64,000 nucleotides of DNA. It comes from Rhyzopertha dominica (lineage: Eukaryota; Arthropoda; Insecta; Coleoptera; Bostrichidae). The DNA lies in NCBI GenBank assembly GCA_025024175.1, contig QCXZ01000086.1, forward strand, positions 15,404,245 to 15,468,244, given 5' to 3'. Position 1 is the first letter of the stretch. The number at the start of each line of letters is the position of its first letter. Below the pieces are notes generated by a model. That model ran no database searches. It was not told the origin of the DNA and was given only the letters and a program-made list of their open reading frames with translations. Of the stretch, positions 54,208 through 64,000 are shown in pieces. A program made the translations under genes and the position numbers.

Positions 54208-54484
54208 TACGCTGTACAGGTCGTTTTTCCGTGCAGACTATACTCCTCTAGCGGCGCAGGACGTTGGGTGTTCTCCGTACAGGTCGTTTTTCCGTGCGGA
54301 ATATACCCGGNGAACTNCCTCTTACCGCATATCTCTTGTTCCGCCCGTTACGAACCGCTTACGTAACCGTTGAGGCAGTCGCCTGCGGAGTGTACGCTGT
54401 ACAGGTCGTTTTTCCGTGCAGACTGTACTCCGCTAGCGGCGCAGGACGTTGGGTGTTCTCCGTACAGGTCGTTTTTCCGTGCGG
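54208..54484 (+). repeat. LTR-internal repeat array, four copies
   Basis: GTACAGGTCGTTTTTCC then GTGC(A/G)G at about 54213, 54277, 54398 and 54461, in two pairs. It is the counterpart of the six-copy array in the Gypsy-1 LTR; the core GGTCG.TTTCC.TGCAG is shared. Confidence 0.85.
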
Positions 54485-54648
54485 AATATACCCGGTGAAC
54501 TGCCTCTTACCGCATATTTATTTCCGCTCTTACGTAACCGTACCGTTCTCTTTTACTCCGCTCTTTTTCTGTCTTTTCTGATTGTTCTTCTGCCCGTTAT
54601 CTAACTCTTTCACACCGCATCCCCAGTATCCATCCGACCTGCCACTCG

Positions 54649-54656
54649 TATATAAG
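54649..54656 (+). promoter_or_regulatory. LTR TATA box of Gypsy-2
   Basis: TATATAAG in a C/T-rich context. The same position in Gypsy-1 reads TAAATAGG, a likely loss. Confidence 0.4.
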
Positions 54657-55244
54657 CTCACTCTTTTTCACCGCTTGTTGCATCATTCACACCGCATCAT
54701 TTGCCGAGTCCGTAACCGTATTAATTAGCACCGCTTGTTGCATGTTGCATACCGTACCGCTTTAATAACCGTAGTACTCAGTAGTCCGCTTGTTTCCCCG
54801 CACCGTAAATTACGTAACCGTAGCTTGGCTAACGCTTGAAGGGAGGGGCACGTTTGTTTGTTTACGCTGACCGTTGTTGCTTTATTCGACATTAATACGA
54901 ATAAACTGTGTTTTAGGTTATTGTTGGTTTTCTTTCTGTACCACACCGTCCGCATTCCGCTAACATCTTTTTCAGCATACGGCATCCACCCTCGGGTTCT
55001 GTTCCCTGGAGTGCCGATCTCCACTGTAGCTGCCCTGGTCTGTGCGCTAAGGGGGTTAGTACACAGCAATCTGAGGAGCATACCTCAGTATAATAAAAAA
55101 CTGGCGCCCGAGAAACCGTTTCGACGCCGAGCTTAGTGCTTACGTCACCACCGTACCGTATCGTATCGCTCATTGCGTAACCGTCCGTCCGTCCGCCCTC
55201 CGAGCCGAAGGCCCGTTCCGCCGCTCAACGAAAAAGGCGTCACA

Positions 55245-55937
55245 ATGTCTAACCAATTACTAATTCAAGATATGCAAAAGCATTTGCTTACAAAACAATC
55301 TGCTTCCTCCCTGTCTATTTCATTACATAATTCTAGACAAAATCATAAATCTATAGACGATTTCGGAAAAGACATCGCAGAATTGATGTTAAATTTAACA
55401 ATTTCTCAATCCGACGGAAAGCCAGAGTCTCTATCAATTTTACGGGAAATTAATGAAAAACTTGCGATAAACACATTCGCAAACGGATTAAGAGATAGTG
55501 AGTTGAGAACAATAATAAAGTCTAAAACTTTTTCCAGTTTAAAAGATGCTATCTTAGCAGCAAAAGAAGAAAATAATTTCAAACATGGTACGAATAATCA
55601 GGTATTTAATTTTAACAGAGCTAGAAATTTTCAACGTGGTAATCTAGGATCACAAAAGTTTAGAGTCAGGGGAACAAACAACAGTCGCTTTAACAACCAT
55701 TCAAGGAATAGTTTCCAAAATTATAGCCAAAATCAGTTTCGAATGCCGAAAAATTTCAATTCCACGGCTAGGCACAATTCAAATTTGCAGTTTCGTCAGA
55801 ATCGTGGTAGATATTATCGTAGAAATCAAGCACAAAGAGCATACTATATGGGAGAAACACATACAGAAAATGTTGCAGAGCAAGAAAATAATTCTGCCAT
55901 AAATAACAGTAAGTTTTTTCGAGCCAGTAGTGAGTAG
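55245..55937 (+). pseudogene. gag: Gypsy-3 gag, N-terminally truncated
   Basis: The text after the LTR edge reads LLTKQSASSLSISLHNSRQN, DDFGKDIAELMLNLT, INTFANGLRDSELRTII and SSLKDAILAAKEE, the C-terminal half of a Gypsy capsid. It then has an Asn/Arg-rich tail (RNFQRGNLGSQKFRVRG) without CCHC motifs, as in 17.6/297-type gag. The frame is open from the LTR (from 55173) into gag, so an LTR-promoted transcript could in principle encode a fused protein. Ends at TAG 55935-55937 and overlaps the pol frame by 8 bp. Confidence 0.75.
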
Positions 55938-57276
55938 CAAAGTCACGGGTAATTACAACTTAACTATAGGTAGTATTAATTGTGTGTGTGTGAAATATAG
56001 AAATAGCGAATCCTTATTTTTACTTGATACAGGAGCTTCTGTTAGTGTAGTTTTTAAATCTTTCGTAGAGAGTAACAGTTTACTTATTAATACGCAGGAA
56101 CAAACGAAAATTGATGGTATATCAGGGTCTACCTTTTCATTGGGTAACTTAGATCTTTGTTTCAGTTTAGATGATAATACATTAATAAACCATAAGTTTC
56201 TAGTACTTAATGATTTTAGTGATGAATTTAAAGGAGTTTTAGGGTCTGATTTTTTAATTAAATATGCAGGTATTATTAATTATGAGAATTTTAGTTTATC
56301 TATTTGCGATAATTGTAAAGAAATAATAGTGCCATTACAATCCAAGTATGACTTTTATACAACATTACCACCGAGATGTGAAGTAATAAGGTATTTTCAA
56401 ATAGACAAAAATGATTTTGAATGTGTAGTTCTTCCAGAAGAGATCTCAGACGGAGTTTTTGTAGCTGCTGTTTTGGCAAAATCAAAAAATAACATGATAC
56501 CCTTTAAAATACTTAACACTAATGATAAGCACGTGAACATTCGTAATTATAAACCCAAAATTGATAGTTTATCTAATTTTAATATATTTCAGTTTCATCC
56601 AGTAAATTTGTCAGTGGAAAGAGTTGACAAAGTTTTGGACTCAATAAATATGAATTCCCTTAATTCCGAAGAAAGAGATTCGATACAGAAAATTTGCGCA
56701 AAGTTTGCTGATTTATTTTATCTTGATAATGACCCTTTGTCTGTTACAAATGTTTGTAAGCAAAGTATTCGTTTACAGCCTAACGCTACACCAGTTTATG
56801 TAAAACCATACCGTTTACCGTATTCACAGAAAGAGGAAATTAATAAGCAAGTTAATAAAATGTTAAAAGACGGTGTTATTGAACCGACGACATCTGAGTG
56901 GTCGTCACCTTTGCTGATAGTACCAAAGAAACCTGATAGTAGCGGAAATAAAAAGTGGAGAGTAGTTGTAGATTATAGACAATTGAATAAGCGTATCACA
57001 GATGACAAATTTCCATTGCCTTGTATTGATGAAATTTTGGATTCTCTTTCTGGTGCAGTTTATTTCAGTCATTTAGATTTATACCAGGGTTATTACCAAG
57101 TAGAATTAGAGCAGAAATCCCGACCTTACACAGCATTTACGACAGACAGAGGCCAGCAATATCAGATGACAAGAATGCCTCAAGGTTTGAAAACATCTGC
57201 TAGTTCATTTTCAAGAGCAATGACTTTTAGCTATGTCTGGATTAAATTACGACAGTTGTTTTGTTTATTTAGATGA
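55930..57276 (+). pseudogene. pol: Gypsy-3 pol, protease and first part of RT
   Basis: Protease LFLLDTGASVSVVF (D33 of this frame) and LGSDFL. RT begins near 56840 (DGVIEPTTSEWSSPLLIV), with VDYRQLNKR and HLDLYQGYYQ (first aspartate). The frame breaks at about 57230, just before the catalytic YLDD block, which is in the next frame. The +1 frame relative to gag with an 8-bp overlap is the usual set-up for ribosomal frameshifting in this lineage. Confidence 0.85.
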
Positions 57277-57946
57277 TTTAATTATATTTGGAAACAGTTT
57301 AGAAAACCACAACCAAAATTTAGTAAAAACTTTATACAGATTAAGAAAAGTTAAGCTTAAATTGAATCCATCAAAATGTGATTTTCTCGAGAAAGAAATC
57401 TTATATTTAGGACACTTAATATCATCTGAGGGTATATCCCCAGACCCATCTAAATTAAAAATAATGCAAGAGTATCCTACACCAAAGGATGCCAAAGAAA
57501 CTAAAAGATTTGTTGCGTTTGCGAATTATTATCGAAAATTTATAAAAAACTTTGCGGAAATTTCTGCACCGTTAAATAGACTTAGTAAAAAAGGTGTCAC
57601 ATTTAACTGGACCATAGAATGCCAATCAGCATTTGAGAAGCTTAAGCGTGCGTTATTAACACCACCAATATTACAATATCCCGACTTGTCTGATAAAAAT
57701 TGCTTTATTGCTCGAACCGATTCTTCAGGTTATGCTCTAGGTGCTGTACTTTCAAACGGAGATGACAGACCAGTAGCATATGCCAGTAGGGCTTTGAATA
57801 AAGCAGAGAAAAATTACTGTACAACTGAAAAAGAGTTATCAGCCATAGTATGGGCAGTAAAGAAGTTTAGGCCATATTTGTTCGGAAGAAAATTTTTGAT
57901 ATATACAGACCATAGACCTCTAGTATATTTTATTCGGAATGAATAA
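57233..57946 (+). pseudogene. pol: Gypsy-3 pol, end of RT and RNase H
   Basis: It starts with CFVYLDDLIIFGNS (catalytic YLDD), then LYLGHLISSEGI, FVAFANYYRKFI, and RNase H (RTDSSGYALGAVL, TEKELSAIVWAVK, IYTDHRPLVYF). A second shift near 57940 ends it at IRNE. It reads naturally into the next frame. Confidence 0.85.
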
Positions 57947-58919
57947 TCCTTCAAGTAGATTAACCAAATTTAGACTTATTTCGGATGAATATGATTTTGA
58001 AGTGAGATATATCAGAGGAACTGAAAACGTAACAGCAGACGCTTTGTCACGAATTACAGTAACTTCTGACGAATTAAAAAGTTCAAACCGAAGTGTTCAT
58101 GTAATGACTAGAAGTCAGCTTAAGAGAACAAATTCACTTTCTGAAGATGGTTCCAAGACTGATCACCCTGGAGTCGTTGAACTCTTGAAACCACCCGCAA
58201 AATGTGCTATACTTGAATGTATAACAGAAGAACAATTAACTAAAATATTGCGTAAAGATGAACATGTTNACAACATTTACAAAATNGGAAATGTGTTTTA
58301 CGATAAAAGTACAAATCATTTGTATTTAAGAAAGGACTCTGTGTCAATGTCAGCCTTCGAAGCGGCGTTGCGAGATCTAAAAAGTATATGTGATAGATAT
58401 GGAATTCCAGAAATTCTAATTATACGTAATGAATGTAACGAGAATATGATAACGTACGTACATAAAACGAAAAAGTTAATACAACAAGCCGGTTTAAAAT
58501 TTTGTATTGTCAAAGACGTCGAAACAATAAATGACAAAGAAACCCAACAACTAATCATTAACGACCATCATATTTTATCTACAGGAGGACATTCCGGAAT
58601 AAGCCGTATGTTTAATAGTATTAGGAGAAAGTACATATGGCATGGTATGTACAGTGATATTGAAAAGTTCGTAAGAAGATGCGAATCTTGTCAAAAATGT
58701 AAATACCATACAATCAAAAAACAACCTTTATCCTTAACAACTACCAGTTCTTTTGCTTTTCAGAAAATATTTCTCGATCTTGTTGGACCGTTAGAAACAG
58801 ACGAAAATAATAATAAGTATATTTTAACTATTCAATGCGATCTTAGCAAATTTGTAGAGTGTTATTCTATTCCAAACAAAGAAGCCGAAACTGTTGAAAA
58901 TTTTTTGTCGAAAACTTAA
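57939..58919 (+). pseudogene. pol: Gypsy-3 pol, RNase H end and integrase first part
   Basis: Opens with RLTKFRLISDEYDFEVRYI and ADALSRI, the usual end of RNase H. Integrase: the zinc site (H in NDHHI and GGHSG, then CESCQKC), then LDLVGPLE with the first aspartate. A shift near 58915 (AAAACTTAAT) stops the frame inside the catalytic core. Ns at 58269 and 58286. Confidence 0.82.
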
Positions 58920-59545
58920 TACTTCGTTACGGTATTCCACAAGAAGTTGTTACCGATCAAGGTACTGAATTTCTTTCCAACATATTTAAAGAAACTTGTA
59001 AATTATTACAAATTAAACAACTAAATTCAACAGCACATCACCACGAAACAATTGGATCGTTAGAAAATTCACACAAATCTTTACGTTCTTATCTCCGAAT
59101 ACAGTGCGCCAATTTTCCTAATTTGTGGAGTACATGGCTACCGTTTTGGTCATTTTCATATAACAATACTGTTCATAGCGAAACTAAGTACACCCCCTTT
59201 GAGTTAGTTTTTGGCAGACATGGAANTTTACCTTCTAATTTGAAAAATACTATAGATCCTATTTATAATTTTGATAATTATCCTATACAACTTAAATTAA
59301 ATGCGAGAAATAATTTAATAATATCAAAGGAAAAAAGAAAGGTTAGATTTGACACGAATTCGAAATGTGTTCAATTTGAACCAGGTAGTAAAGTTTTATT
59401 AAAAAGTGCTTCGAACAATAAAAGTGATGAACTCTTCAATGGACCCTACGTTGTTGTGAAAGACACTCATCCAAATATTGTGATAAAAGTTGACAATAAA
59501 CAGATCGAAGTGCATAAAAATAGGGTTAAGTTATNTCGTAGTTGA
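58916..59545 (+). pseudogene. pol: Gypsy-3 pol, integrase second part
   Basis: Reads RYGIPQEVVTDQGTEF (second aspartate), HHHETIGSLENSHKSL (catalytic glutamate), WLPFWSFSYNNTVHSETKYT, and the C-terminal LFNGPYVVV (GPY/F module) to a TAG at about 59543. All three catalytic acids survive across the two frames, but the gene is split. Confidence 0.82.
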
Positions 59546-59591
59546 TAAGTTATGTATATAAAAAAAAATTTGCAAATTTTTTTTCTCTATC

Positions 59592-59850
59592 GCCCCGGAG
59601 GTGTAATGGTATAGTTAACGAATAGACATATTCACTTCCTGTTGATCGAAGCGTTTTGCACATGTTGCAGAAGCAGCATTTCTACAAGCGAGTGTACTTA
59701 CCTTCGATGAACGGGAATAACCTAAGGTAGATGTAAGCATGTATTTGTAGAAGGCAAGACGGATGTAAGTGAATCTGAATCTGTCCAATATACAATATGC
59801 TAAGCTTAAATAGTATTAGTCTTTATAAAGTAGTTAACCAAACCCCCAAA
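59592..59850 (+). repeat. Gypsy-3 polypurine tract and start of 3' LTR
   Basis: CCCCGGAGG then TGTAATGGTATAG at 59602. About 250 bp of LTR-like sequence follow before it fades near 59850, with no matching end, so the LTR is partial or its end is not recognised. Confidence 0.6.
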
Positions 59851-59852
59851 AG

Positions 59853-60160
59853 AAGGTAAGACAAAAGGACCATTATTACAAGATATATCAGTATCAGAAA
59901 CTAATACATCTACTTCACCGCCATCTGTGCAAGGTCCTTCTGGCCTTAATAAACCTAAACGAGTTTTAGTGCCATGGCAGGAGAAACAGAAAAGAATTGT
60001 AAGAGATTATTTTGCAGAACATATCAAAAAAAAGGTCCCTCTAAAGAAACATGAATGTTTACTATTGAAAGAGGAGCATCCAGAACTACTTCACAACAAG
60101 GACTGGTTAAAAATTAAAGTATTTGTTCAGAACGATTACGATAAGAGACAAAAATGTTAA
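59853..60160 (+). CDS. Small ORF of a recurrent animal protein module
   Basis: The frame is open from about 59853 (KGPLLQDISVSETNTSTSPP) to the TAA at 60158-60160. The end reads VPWQEKQKRIVRDYFAEHIK, KKHECLLLKEEHPELL and DWLKIKVFVQN. A module of this form (W...E...V...F..HI....VP.K..C......P.LL..R.W..IK..V.N) recurs at the C-terminus of many insect and fish predicted proteins, possibly transposon-linked. It is probably a last exon. I do not know its function; it looks like a helical, Myb/SANT-like DNA-binding or protein-binding unit. Confidence 0.45.
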
Positions 60161-60200
60161 ATTTTAATCTGTCTCCCTCTCTTTTGTAATTTATAATACA

Positions 60201-60570
60201 GGGTTAATACAAATGATGGGCCCATTTTTTAAATTCGTATTTATCAAAGTTCGAATCCAAAATTAACACCTCTTTTAGCGATGAAAAGAGGAAGTTTCAA
60301 AAGTTTAGTTTAATATATTATAAATGTTCATTGTGTCCACCATTTGATGCACGACAACTCGGTATCAGCAGATATGTTTTCTCATGTGTGGGACGTGTTT
60401 GGCCACCGCATAGTTTGCCGTGCGTCAAATGATGCACATATTGACCATTTATAATGTATTAAACTAAACTTTGAAACTTCCTCTTTTCATGGCTACAAAA
60501 ATTATTAATTTTGGATTCGAACTTTGATAAATACAAATTTAAAAAATGGGTCCATAATTTATAATAACCC
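60201..60570. mobile_element. MITE-like palindromic element A
   Basis: The left arm GGGTTAATACAAATGATGGG pairs with the right end (reverse complement GGGTTATTATAAATTATGG) and the match goes on for about 120 bp (ATTTTTTAAATT.GTATTTATCAAAGTTCGAATCC, GAGGAAGTTTCAAA), then more loosely to a short loop near 60380. It would fold into one long hairpin. No ORF; target duplication not clear. Confidence 0.8.
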
Positions 60571-60579
60571 AAAAAACTA

Positions 60580-61000
60580 AGGGCTGGTTGCACAAACGCA
60601 CTGTCATTGTTGTTCTGATTAGTGTTGCTATATAGTGGAGCAAAATGGACACAAAGTAAGAAGTTATTTTTTTGGCGCAGAACCAGGTACCTTATATAAT
60701 AGTTCAATAAAGAATTTAATTTTCTGTATGAAATGATTATCTATAACCTTTTTATTTCGTAGCGATATAAATATTTTTAAGGCTTTTTAAAAAAATATTT
60801 ATATTGTAAACAGTTAAGAAAGGTCATAAATAATTGTTTCAAATAGAACATTAAATTTTCTATCGAAGCATTATAATATTACCTGGTTCTACCGCCACAA
60901 AAAACAAATTTTTTATTTTGTGTCCATTCCACTCCACTAATAGAGATGGACATGGTTAAACTCTAATCAAATTTAATCAAACGTTTGTGCTACCAGTCCT
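60580..61000. mobile_element. MITE B, TA target duplication
   Basis: Ends AGGGCTGGTTGCACAAACG and its near reverse complement (AGGACTGGTAGCACAAACG), with TA on both outer sides (60578-60579, 61001-61002). Inverted arms of about 110 bp include CCAGGTA and TTTTGTGTCCATT words. No ORF. The TA duplication and size suggest a Tc1/mariner-type non-autonomous element. Confidence 0.8.
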
Positions 61001-61002
61001 TA

Positions 61003-61455
61003 ATGTGTAATTTTTTTCAATAAAATTGTTTCTGCTGTAACGTCCTGTTGACTTCTTTTTCAAACTCCCTTTTCGCCCATATCCCAGCAGTGCAGAAATT
61101 AATAGGGTTCGATAGTATTACTAATCACATTATCAAAAAAGTGTTGGGTCTGAAGTAATATTGATTTGTTGATAATTATCTTGCTTGAAATAATAGGCAA
61201 TTTGTTTATTTTAATCCAGATACTGAGTAACAGGCAAATTGTAAATTAACTAATTTTTATCTTCAACATTGTGAGTGCTATTTATATATTGTGAAAATTA
61301 ATTGACTTATGGACTGAAGGCTTGAAAGGAAAGTAAATAAATGAGTAAATTTAAGATACTAGTCTAGCAACAAAATACAGGTAATAAGCCTAAAAGGAAA
61401 GATAGTTTTTAATAAAAAAATCAGGATAAATGAACTCCAAGAACTCTAGAATATA
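61003..61455. other. AT-rich spacer, nothing recognised
   Basis: No ORF, no repeat end seen. Confidence 0.4.
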
Positions 61456-62147
61456 CAGGGCGATCAGTTAAGGCTGGACAACGGCTGCATCTTGGAAATT
61501 AATTGTGCTAGAATCTTGCAGTAAATGTTTTTAAATAAATTCGGCTAGCCAGATTCCATTTAAAATATTATAAAGTACATAACGATCACTAGGTGGCGTA
61601 TTTCATAACATATCAAAGAATCGTTTATTTCTCCAAAAAGTTGCAATACAATGTTGGTCTAAAATAAACTCATTGCAATCTATGTTTATTTTCAATAAAT
61701 TTTGTTTGAACATTTTTTTCTAGTTGCTTTGACAATGACGACAGGAGCGATAGAAATTTCAATTCTTCAAAATGGCATAACTTAAGTATGGTTCAACCGA
61801 ATTTAACGAGTGATGGCTACTTTTAAAGTTAATTTTATGGGTTTCAATATAATCATAAACAACTTATAATTTATTGCAATGAAAGACGTTAATTGTAAAA
61901 ATTTTATATTTGCTCAAATATCTTCAAAAATCAAATGCAACCCTATAGAGTTTTTTGTTAGTGTTTATAGCTTATTAATCAAACAAAATAAATTTGAAAA
62001 CCTGAGGTCAAGATTTTTTTTCGTGTCTTGGTCATAGTAAAAAAAGTGCGAACCCGTCCTTTGGTTCAGCTATTTTTTTATTGAAATAAAATTAGGTTAT
62101 ATTAAAAAAAGTCACACAGTCCCTCATAAATTACGATTTTTCTCTCC

Positions 62148-62223
<76 letters not shown>

Positions 62224-63872
62224 GCAAATTCTTATTGCAACTAGCTGACAGGTACTGAATGGGTCTTGTAGGTACTTATTTCTAAAATGCATGTCTATAC
62301 TGTGCTGTCTGCACTGCAACCAACTGCAGATAGATCTATTTCGCTATTATTATAGCTCAAGTTAGTAAAATAAAATACAAGACACACTACATCTTGATTA
62401 ATAAACTATGTATAATATATTGAAAGTCAAACTATAGAATACAGTCAACAAACAACATAATAATATACAATTACTACTCTACACCTAAAACTCTCCAGGC
62501 TCATATTTTTTTATTTCTTCAAATACTACTTTAAATGCAGTGTCAAAATGAAGGTCTTTTTAAACTCTCTAAAAAATATTTGTAGAAGATGAGATTTGAC
62601 AAATAAAGTAAATTTTTGTAAATATCTTCATTTTCAATGGATTTCAAATGTTCATTTGTTTTTTAATTTAGTACACAAGAATTTATTGTTTATTGGCTTT
62701 CATTGTTATTTTTACTTTTATTGGCTTAATTGATTATTAAAGTTAACGAAATTTTGAATTTATAAAGATAGTTAACAGAGTATGGCTACGATAAGTTTTT
62801 CTTGTTTTTCATTTTAAAAAGGAGTAAAAATAAGGCATACACGGTAATGACACAAATTAAAAAAAAACAAAAGTCGGCAGTCAACTATGAAGCAATATTT
62901 ATTTATGGGGTAAAGTAAAAAAGTGTTTACAAAAATTAACTTTATTTGTGAAATATATTATGTGGAAATTTTTTTTGGACACCCTCTATGCCATTTTNAA
63001 AGAGTTTAAAAATACCTCAATTTGACTATTCACTTAAGGCTATACCTAATAAAAATAAAGAAAATACAAGCCTGATGAATTTTTAGCAAGTAACNGACTC
63101 TGTATTAGAAAAATTATCGNTTANCTTCAAAATGTCCAGCATTGCTGACAAATCACAGCTGTAATCTAATCTTATAGGTTGTAATTTATAAGTAAAAGTC
63201 TGACTTACTTTTAATAATTTATTACGTNTAAAAAAAAGCCGCACTCGAAGACGGGTTCACAGTCTTTTTACTGTAACCAAGACACGAAAAAGGGTATCAA
63301 CCACCGGTTTTCAAATTTATTTTGCATGCTTAATAACCTATAATAAATAACAAAATAGTGTATAGGGTTGCACTTTCTTTTTTAAGATACTTGAGCAAAT
63401 ATAAAATTTTTACAATTAATGTCTTCCATTGTCAAACTATTGCAATAAATTATAAGTTACTTATGATTATATAGAGAACCATAAAAGTCATTCTAAAACT
63501 AGCCATCATTGCTTAAATTCGGTTACACAATTCTTAAGTTATACCATTTTGAAGATTTGAAACTTTTATTCCTCTCGTTTTCGTTTTCATAGCAACTAGA
63601 AAAATAATGTTTGAATATAATTTATTAAGAAATTAACATTTATTATAATGAGTTATATCTTTGACCAACATTGTATTGTAACTTTTCAGAGAAAGAAACG
63701 ATTCTTTGATATGTTATATTAAATGCGCCACCTAGCGGCAAAGTTACATACTTCATAATATTTTAAATGAAATCTGGGTGGCCACATTTGTGTTAAAAAA
63801 AATTTACCGCAAGATTCTAGCATGATTAATTTTCAAGATACAGGCGCTGTCCTGCCTTAACTTATCACCCTG
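61456..63872. mobile_element. Gene-less element with TIRs of about 0.65 kb
   Basis: Ends CAGGGCGATCAGTTAAGG and, on the other strand, CAGGGTGATAAGTTAAGG. The arms (61456-62100 and about 63215-63872) match imperfectly over more than 600 bp: CTAGGTGGCG, CAAAGAATCGTTT, CAATACAATGTTGGTC, TTGCAATAAATTATAAGTT-type words all recur inverted. The centre holds a TC/TA microsatellite and AT-rich DNA with no transposase. TA before the left end and CA after the right could be an eroded TA duplication. Arms differ at many sites, so it is older than the MULE. Confidence 0.8.
62141..62222. repeat. (TC)n(TA)n microsatellite
   Basis: About 14 TC units followed by about 27 TA units inside the gene-less long-TIR element. 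Confidence 0.95.
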
Positions 63873-64000
63873 CATATTGTCAATTTTTTTATTATATGGA
63901 TATTCCAGAGCCTTATTATATCTGCAAAATGATTCACATACAAAATTTTTAGCTTATCTGAAAGTAATAAATTATATATGTAAAAGACTATCTTGAAATA
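63873..64000. other. Right edge of window
   Basis: 128 bp of AT-rich flank, nothing recognised. Confidence 0.5.

Larger units (their letters stand above)
47893..55244 (+). mobile_element. Gypsy-2, 5'-truncated Ty3/Gypsy retrotransposon with extra ORF
   Basis: Same order as Gypsy-1: gag, pol, post-pol tail ORF, TATA region, ORF3 with knuckles, polypurine tract, 3' LTR. It starts abruptly inside gag at about 47893 (ATAGAGCAG shared with Gypsy-1), with no 5' LTR. Pol is nearly whole in one 1047-codon frame. Its LTR ends at 55244 directly against Gypsy-3 gag. The two copies are clearly related but diverged in LTR repeats and proline-rich regions, so they are sister subfamilies rather than recent duplicates. 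Confidence 0.9.
53843..55244 (+). repeat. Gypsy-2 3' LTR
   Basis: TGTAACGAAGTTACA start and GGCGTCACA end, 1402 bp. Contains a CAGGTGAGTGAG possible donor (about 54088), four copies of a repeat (54208-54484), a TATATAAG box (54649-54656) followed by CTCACTCTT, and AATAAA near 55091. No matching 5' LTR exists in the window. Confidence 0.8.
55245..59850 (+). mobile_element. Gypsy-3, AT-rich Ty3/Gypsy retrotransposon, 5' end missing
   Basis: It carries the second half of gag, protease, RT, RNase H and integrase in four frames, a polypurine tract (about 59592-59600) and an LTR start TGTAATGG at 59602. Codon use is AT-rich, unlike Gypsy-1 and Gypsy-2, so it is a different lineage (17.6/297-like by protein text). 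The Gypsy-2 LTR abuts its gag at 55244, which suggests Gypsy-2 inserted into Gypsy-3 or a recombination joined them. Confidence 0.88.

Overview
This is an AT-rich eukaryotic window that reads as arthropod, most likely insect, intergenic DNA built almost entirely of nested transposable elements. The reasons are short GT-AG introns of about 50-60 bp, a Penelope-like element, and fossils of P-element/THAP9, piggyBac, PIF/Harbinger (with its MADF partner), pogo-like, MULE-like, Gypsy and Copia elements. A decayed chuvirus-like glycoprotein and a six-exon gene of a family common in insect annotations point the same way. I cannot name the order or species. A 100-N assembly gap lies at 6573-6672 and single Ns are scattered. 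I see no RNA genes of the usual kinds, no CRISPR array and no conserved housekeeping gene.

Layout. 1-6.6 kb: a frameshifted DUF7869-type gene, a pogo-like DDE_1 fossil interrupted by about 1 kb of unrecognised coding-like DNA, a degenerate chuvirus-like glycoprotein, and a zinc-finger/FAR1-like remnant. 6.7-14.3 kb: GC-rich Gypsy-1 (5' truncated, broken gag and pol, an extra third ORF, 3' LTR). 14.7-18.6 kb: a pogo C-terminus, a Harbinger remnant, a Gypsy gag fossil and a DDE-transposase fossil. 18.6-27.5 kb: a MULE-like transposon with an exact 9-bp target duplication and two 2.77-kb inverted arms, inserted in that fossil. 28-29.6 kb: two Copia fragments in opposite orientation. 29.8-30.4 kb: a 277-bp tandem repeat carrying two hammerhead ribozymes. 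30.6-32.6 kb: the six-exon gene with one stop. 33-40.6 kb: a MITE, a Tc1-like fragment, piggyBac, pogo and P-element fossils. 40.7-45 kb: a Penelope-like element with inverted and tandem partial copies. 45-47.8 kb: nothing recognised. 47.9-55.2 kb: Gypsy-2, a better preserved relative of Gypsy-1. 55.2-59.9 kb: AT-rich Gypsy-3, whose gag is abutted by the Gypsy-2 LTR. 60-63.9 kb: a small ORF, two MITEs and a gene-less element with TIRs of about 0.65 kb.

The two most striking systems are these. First, the MULE-like element encodes a DDE transposase joined by phase-1 introns to a zinc-ribbon and a ubiquitin-protease-like (C19/papain-fold) domain; its long arms duplicate the protease part in antisense. 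Second, the hammerhead dimer looks like an animal retrozyme. A third is the paired Gypsy-1/Gypsy-2 family, in which a post-pol ORF with its own TATA box encodes a second set of CCHC knuckles. Almost every coding region carries at least one frameshift, stop or deletion, so little here is likely to work now except possibly parts of the MULE, Gypsy-2 pol and the ribozymes.
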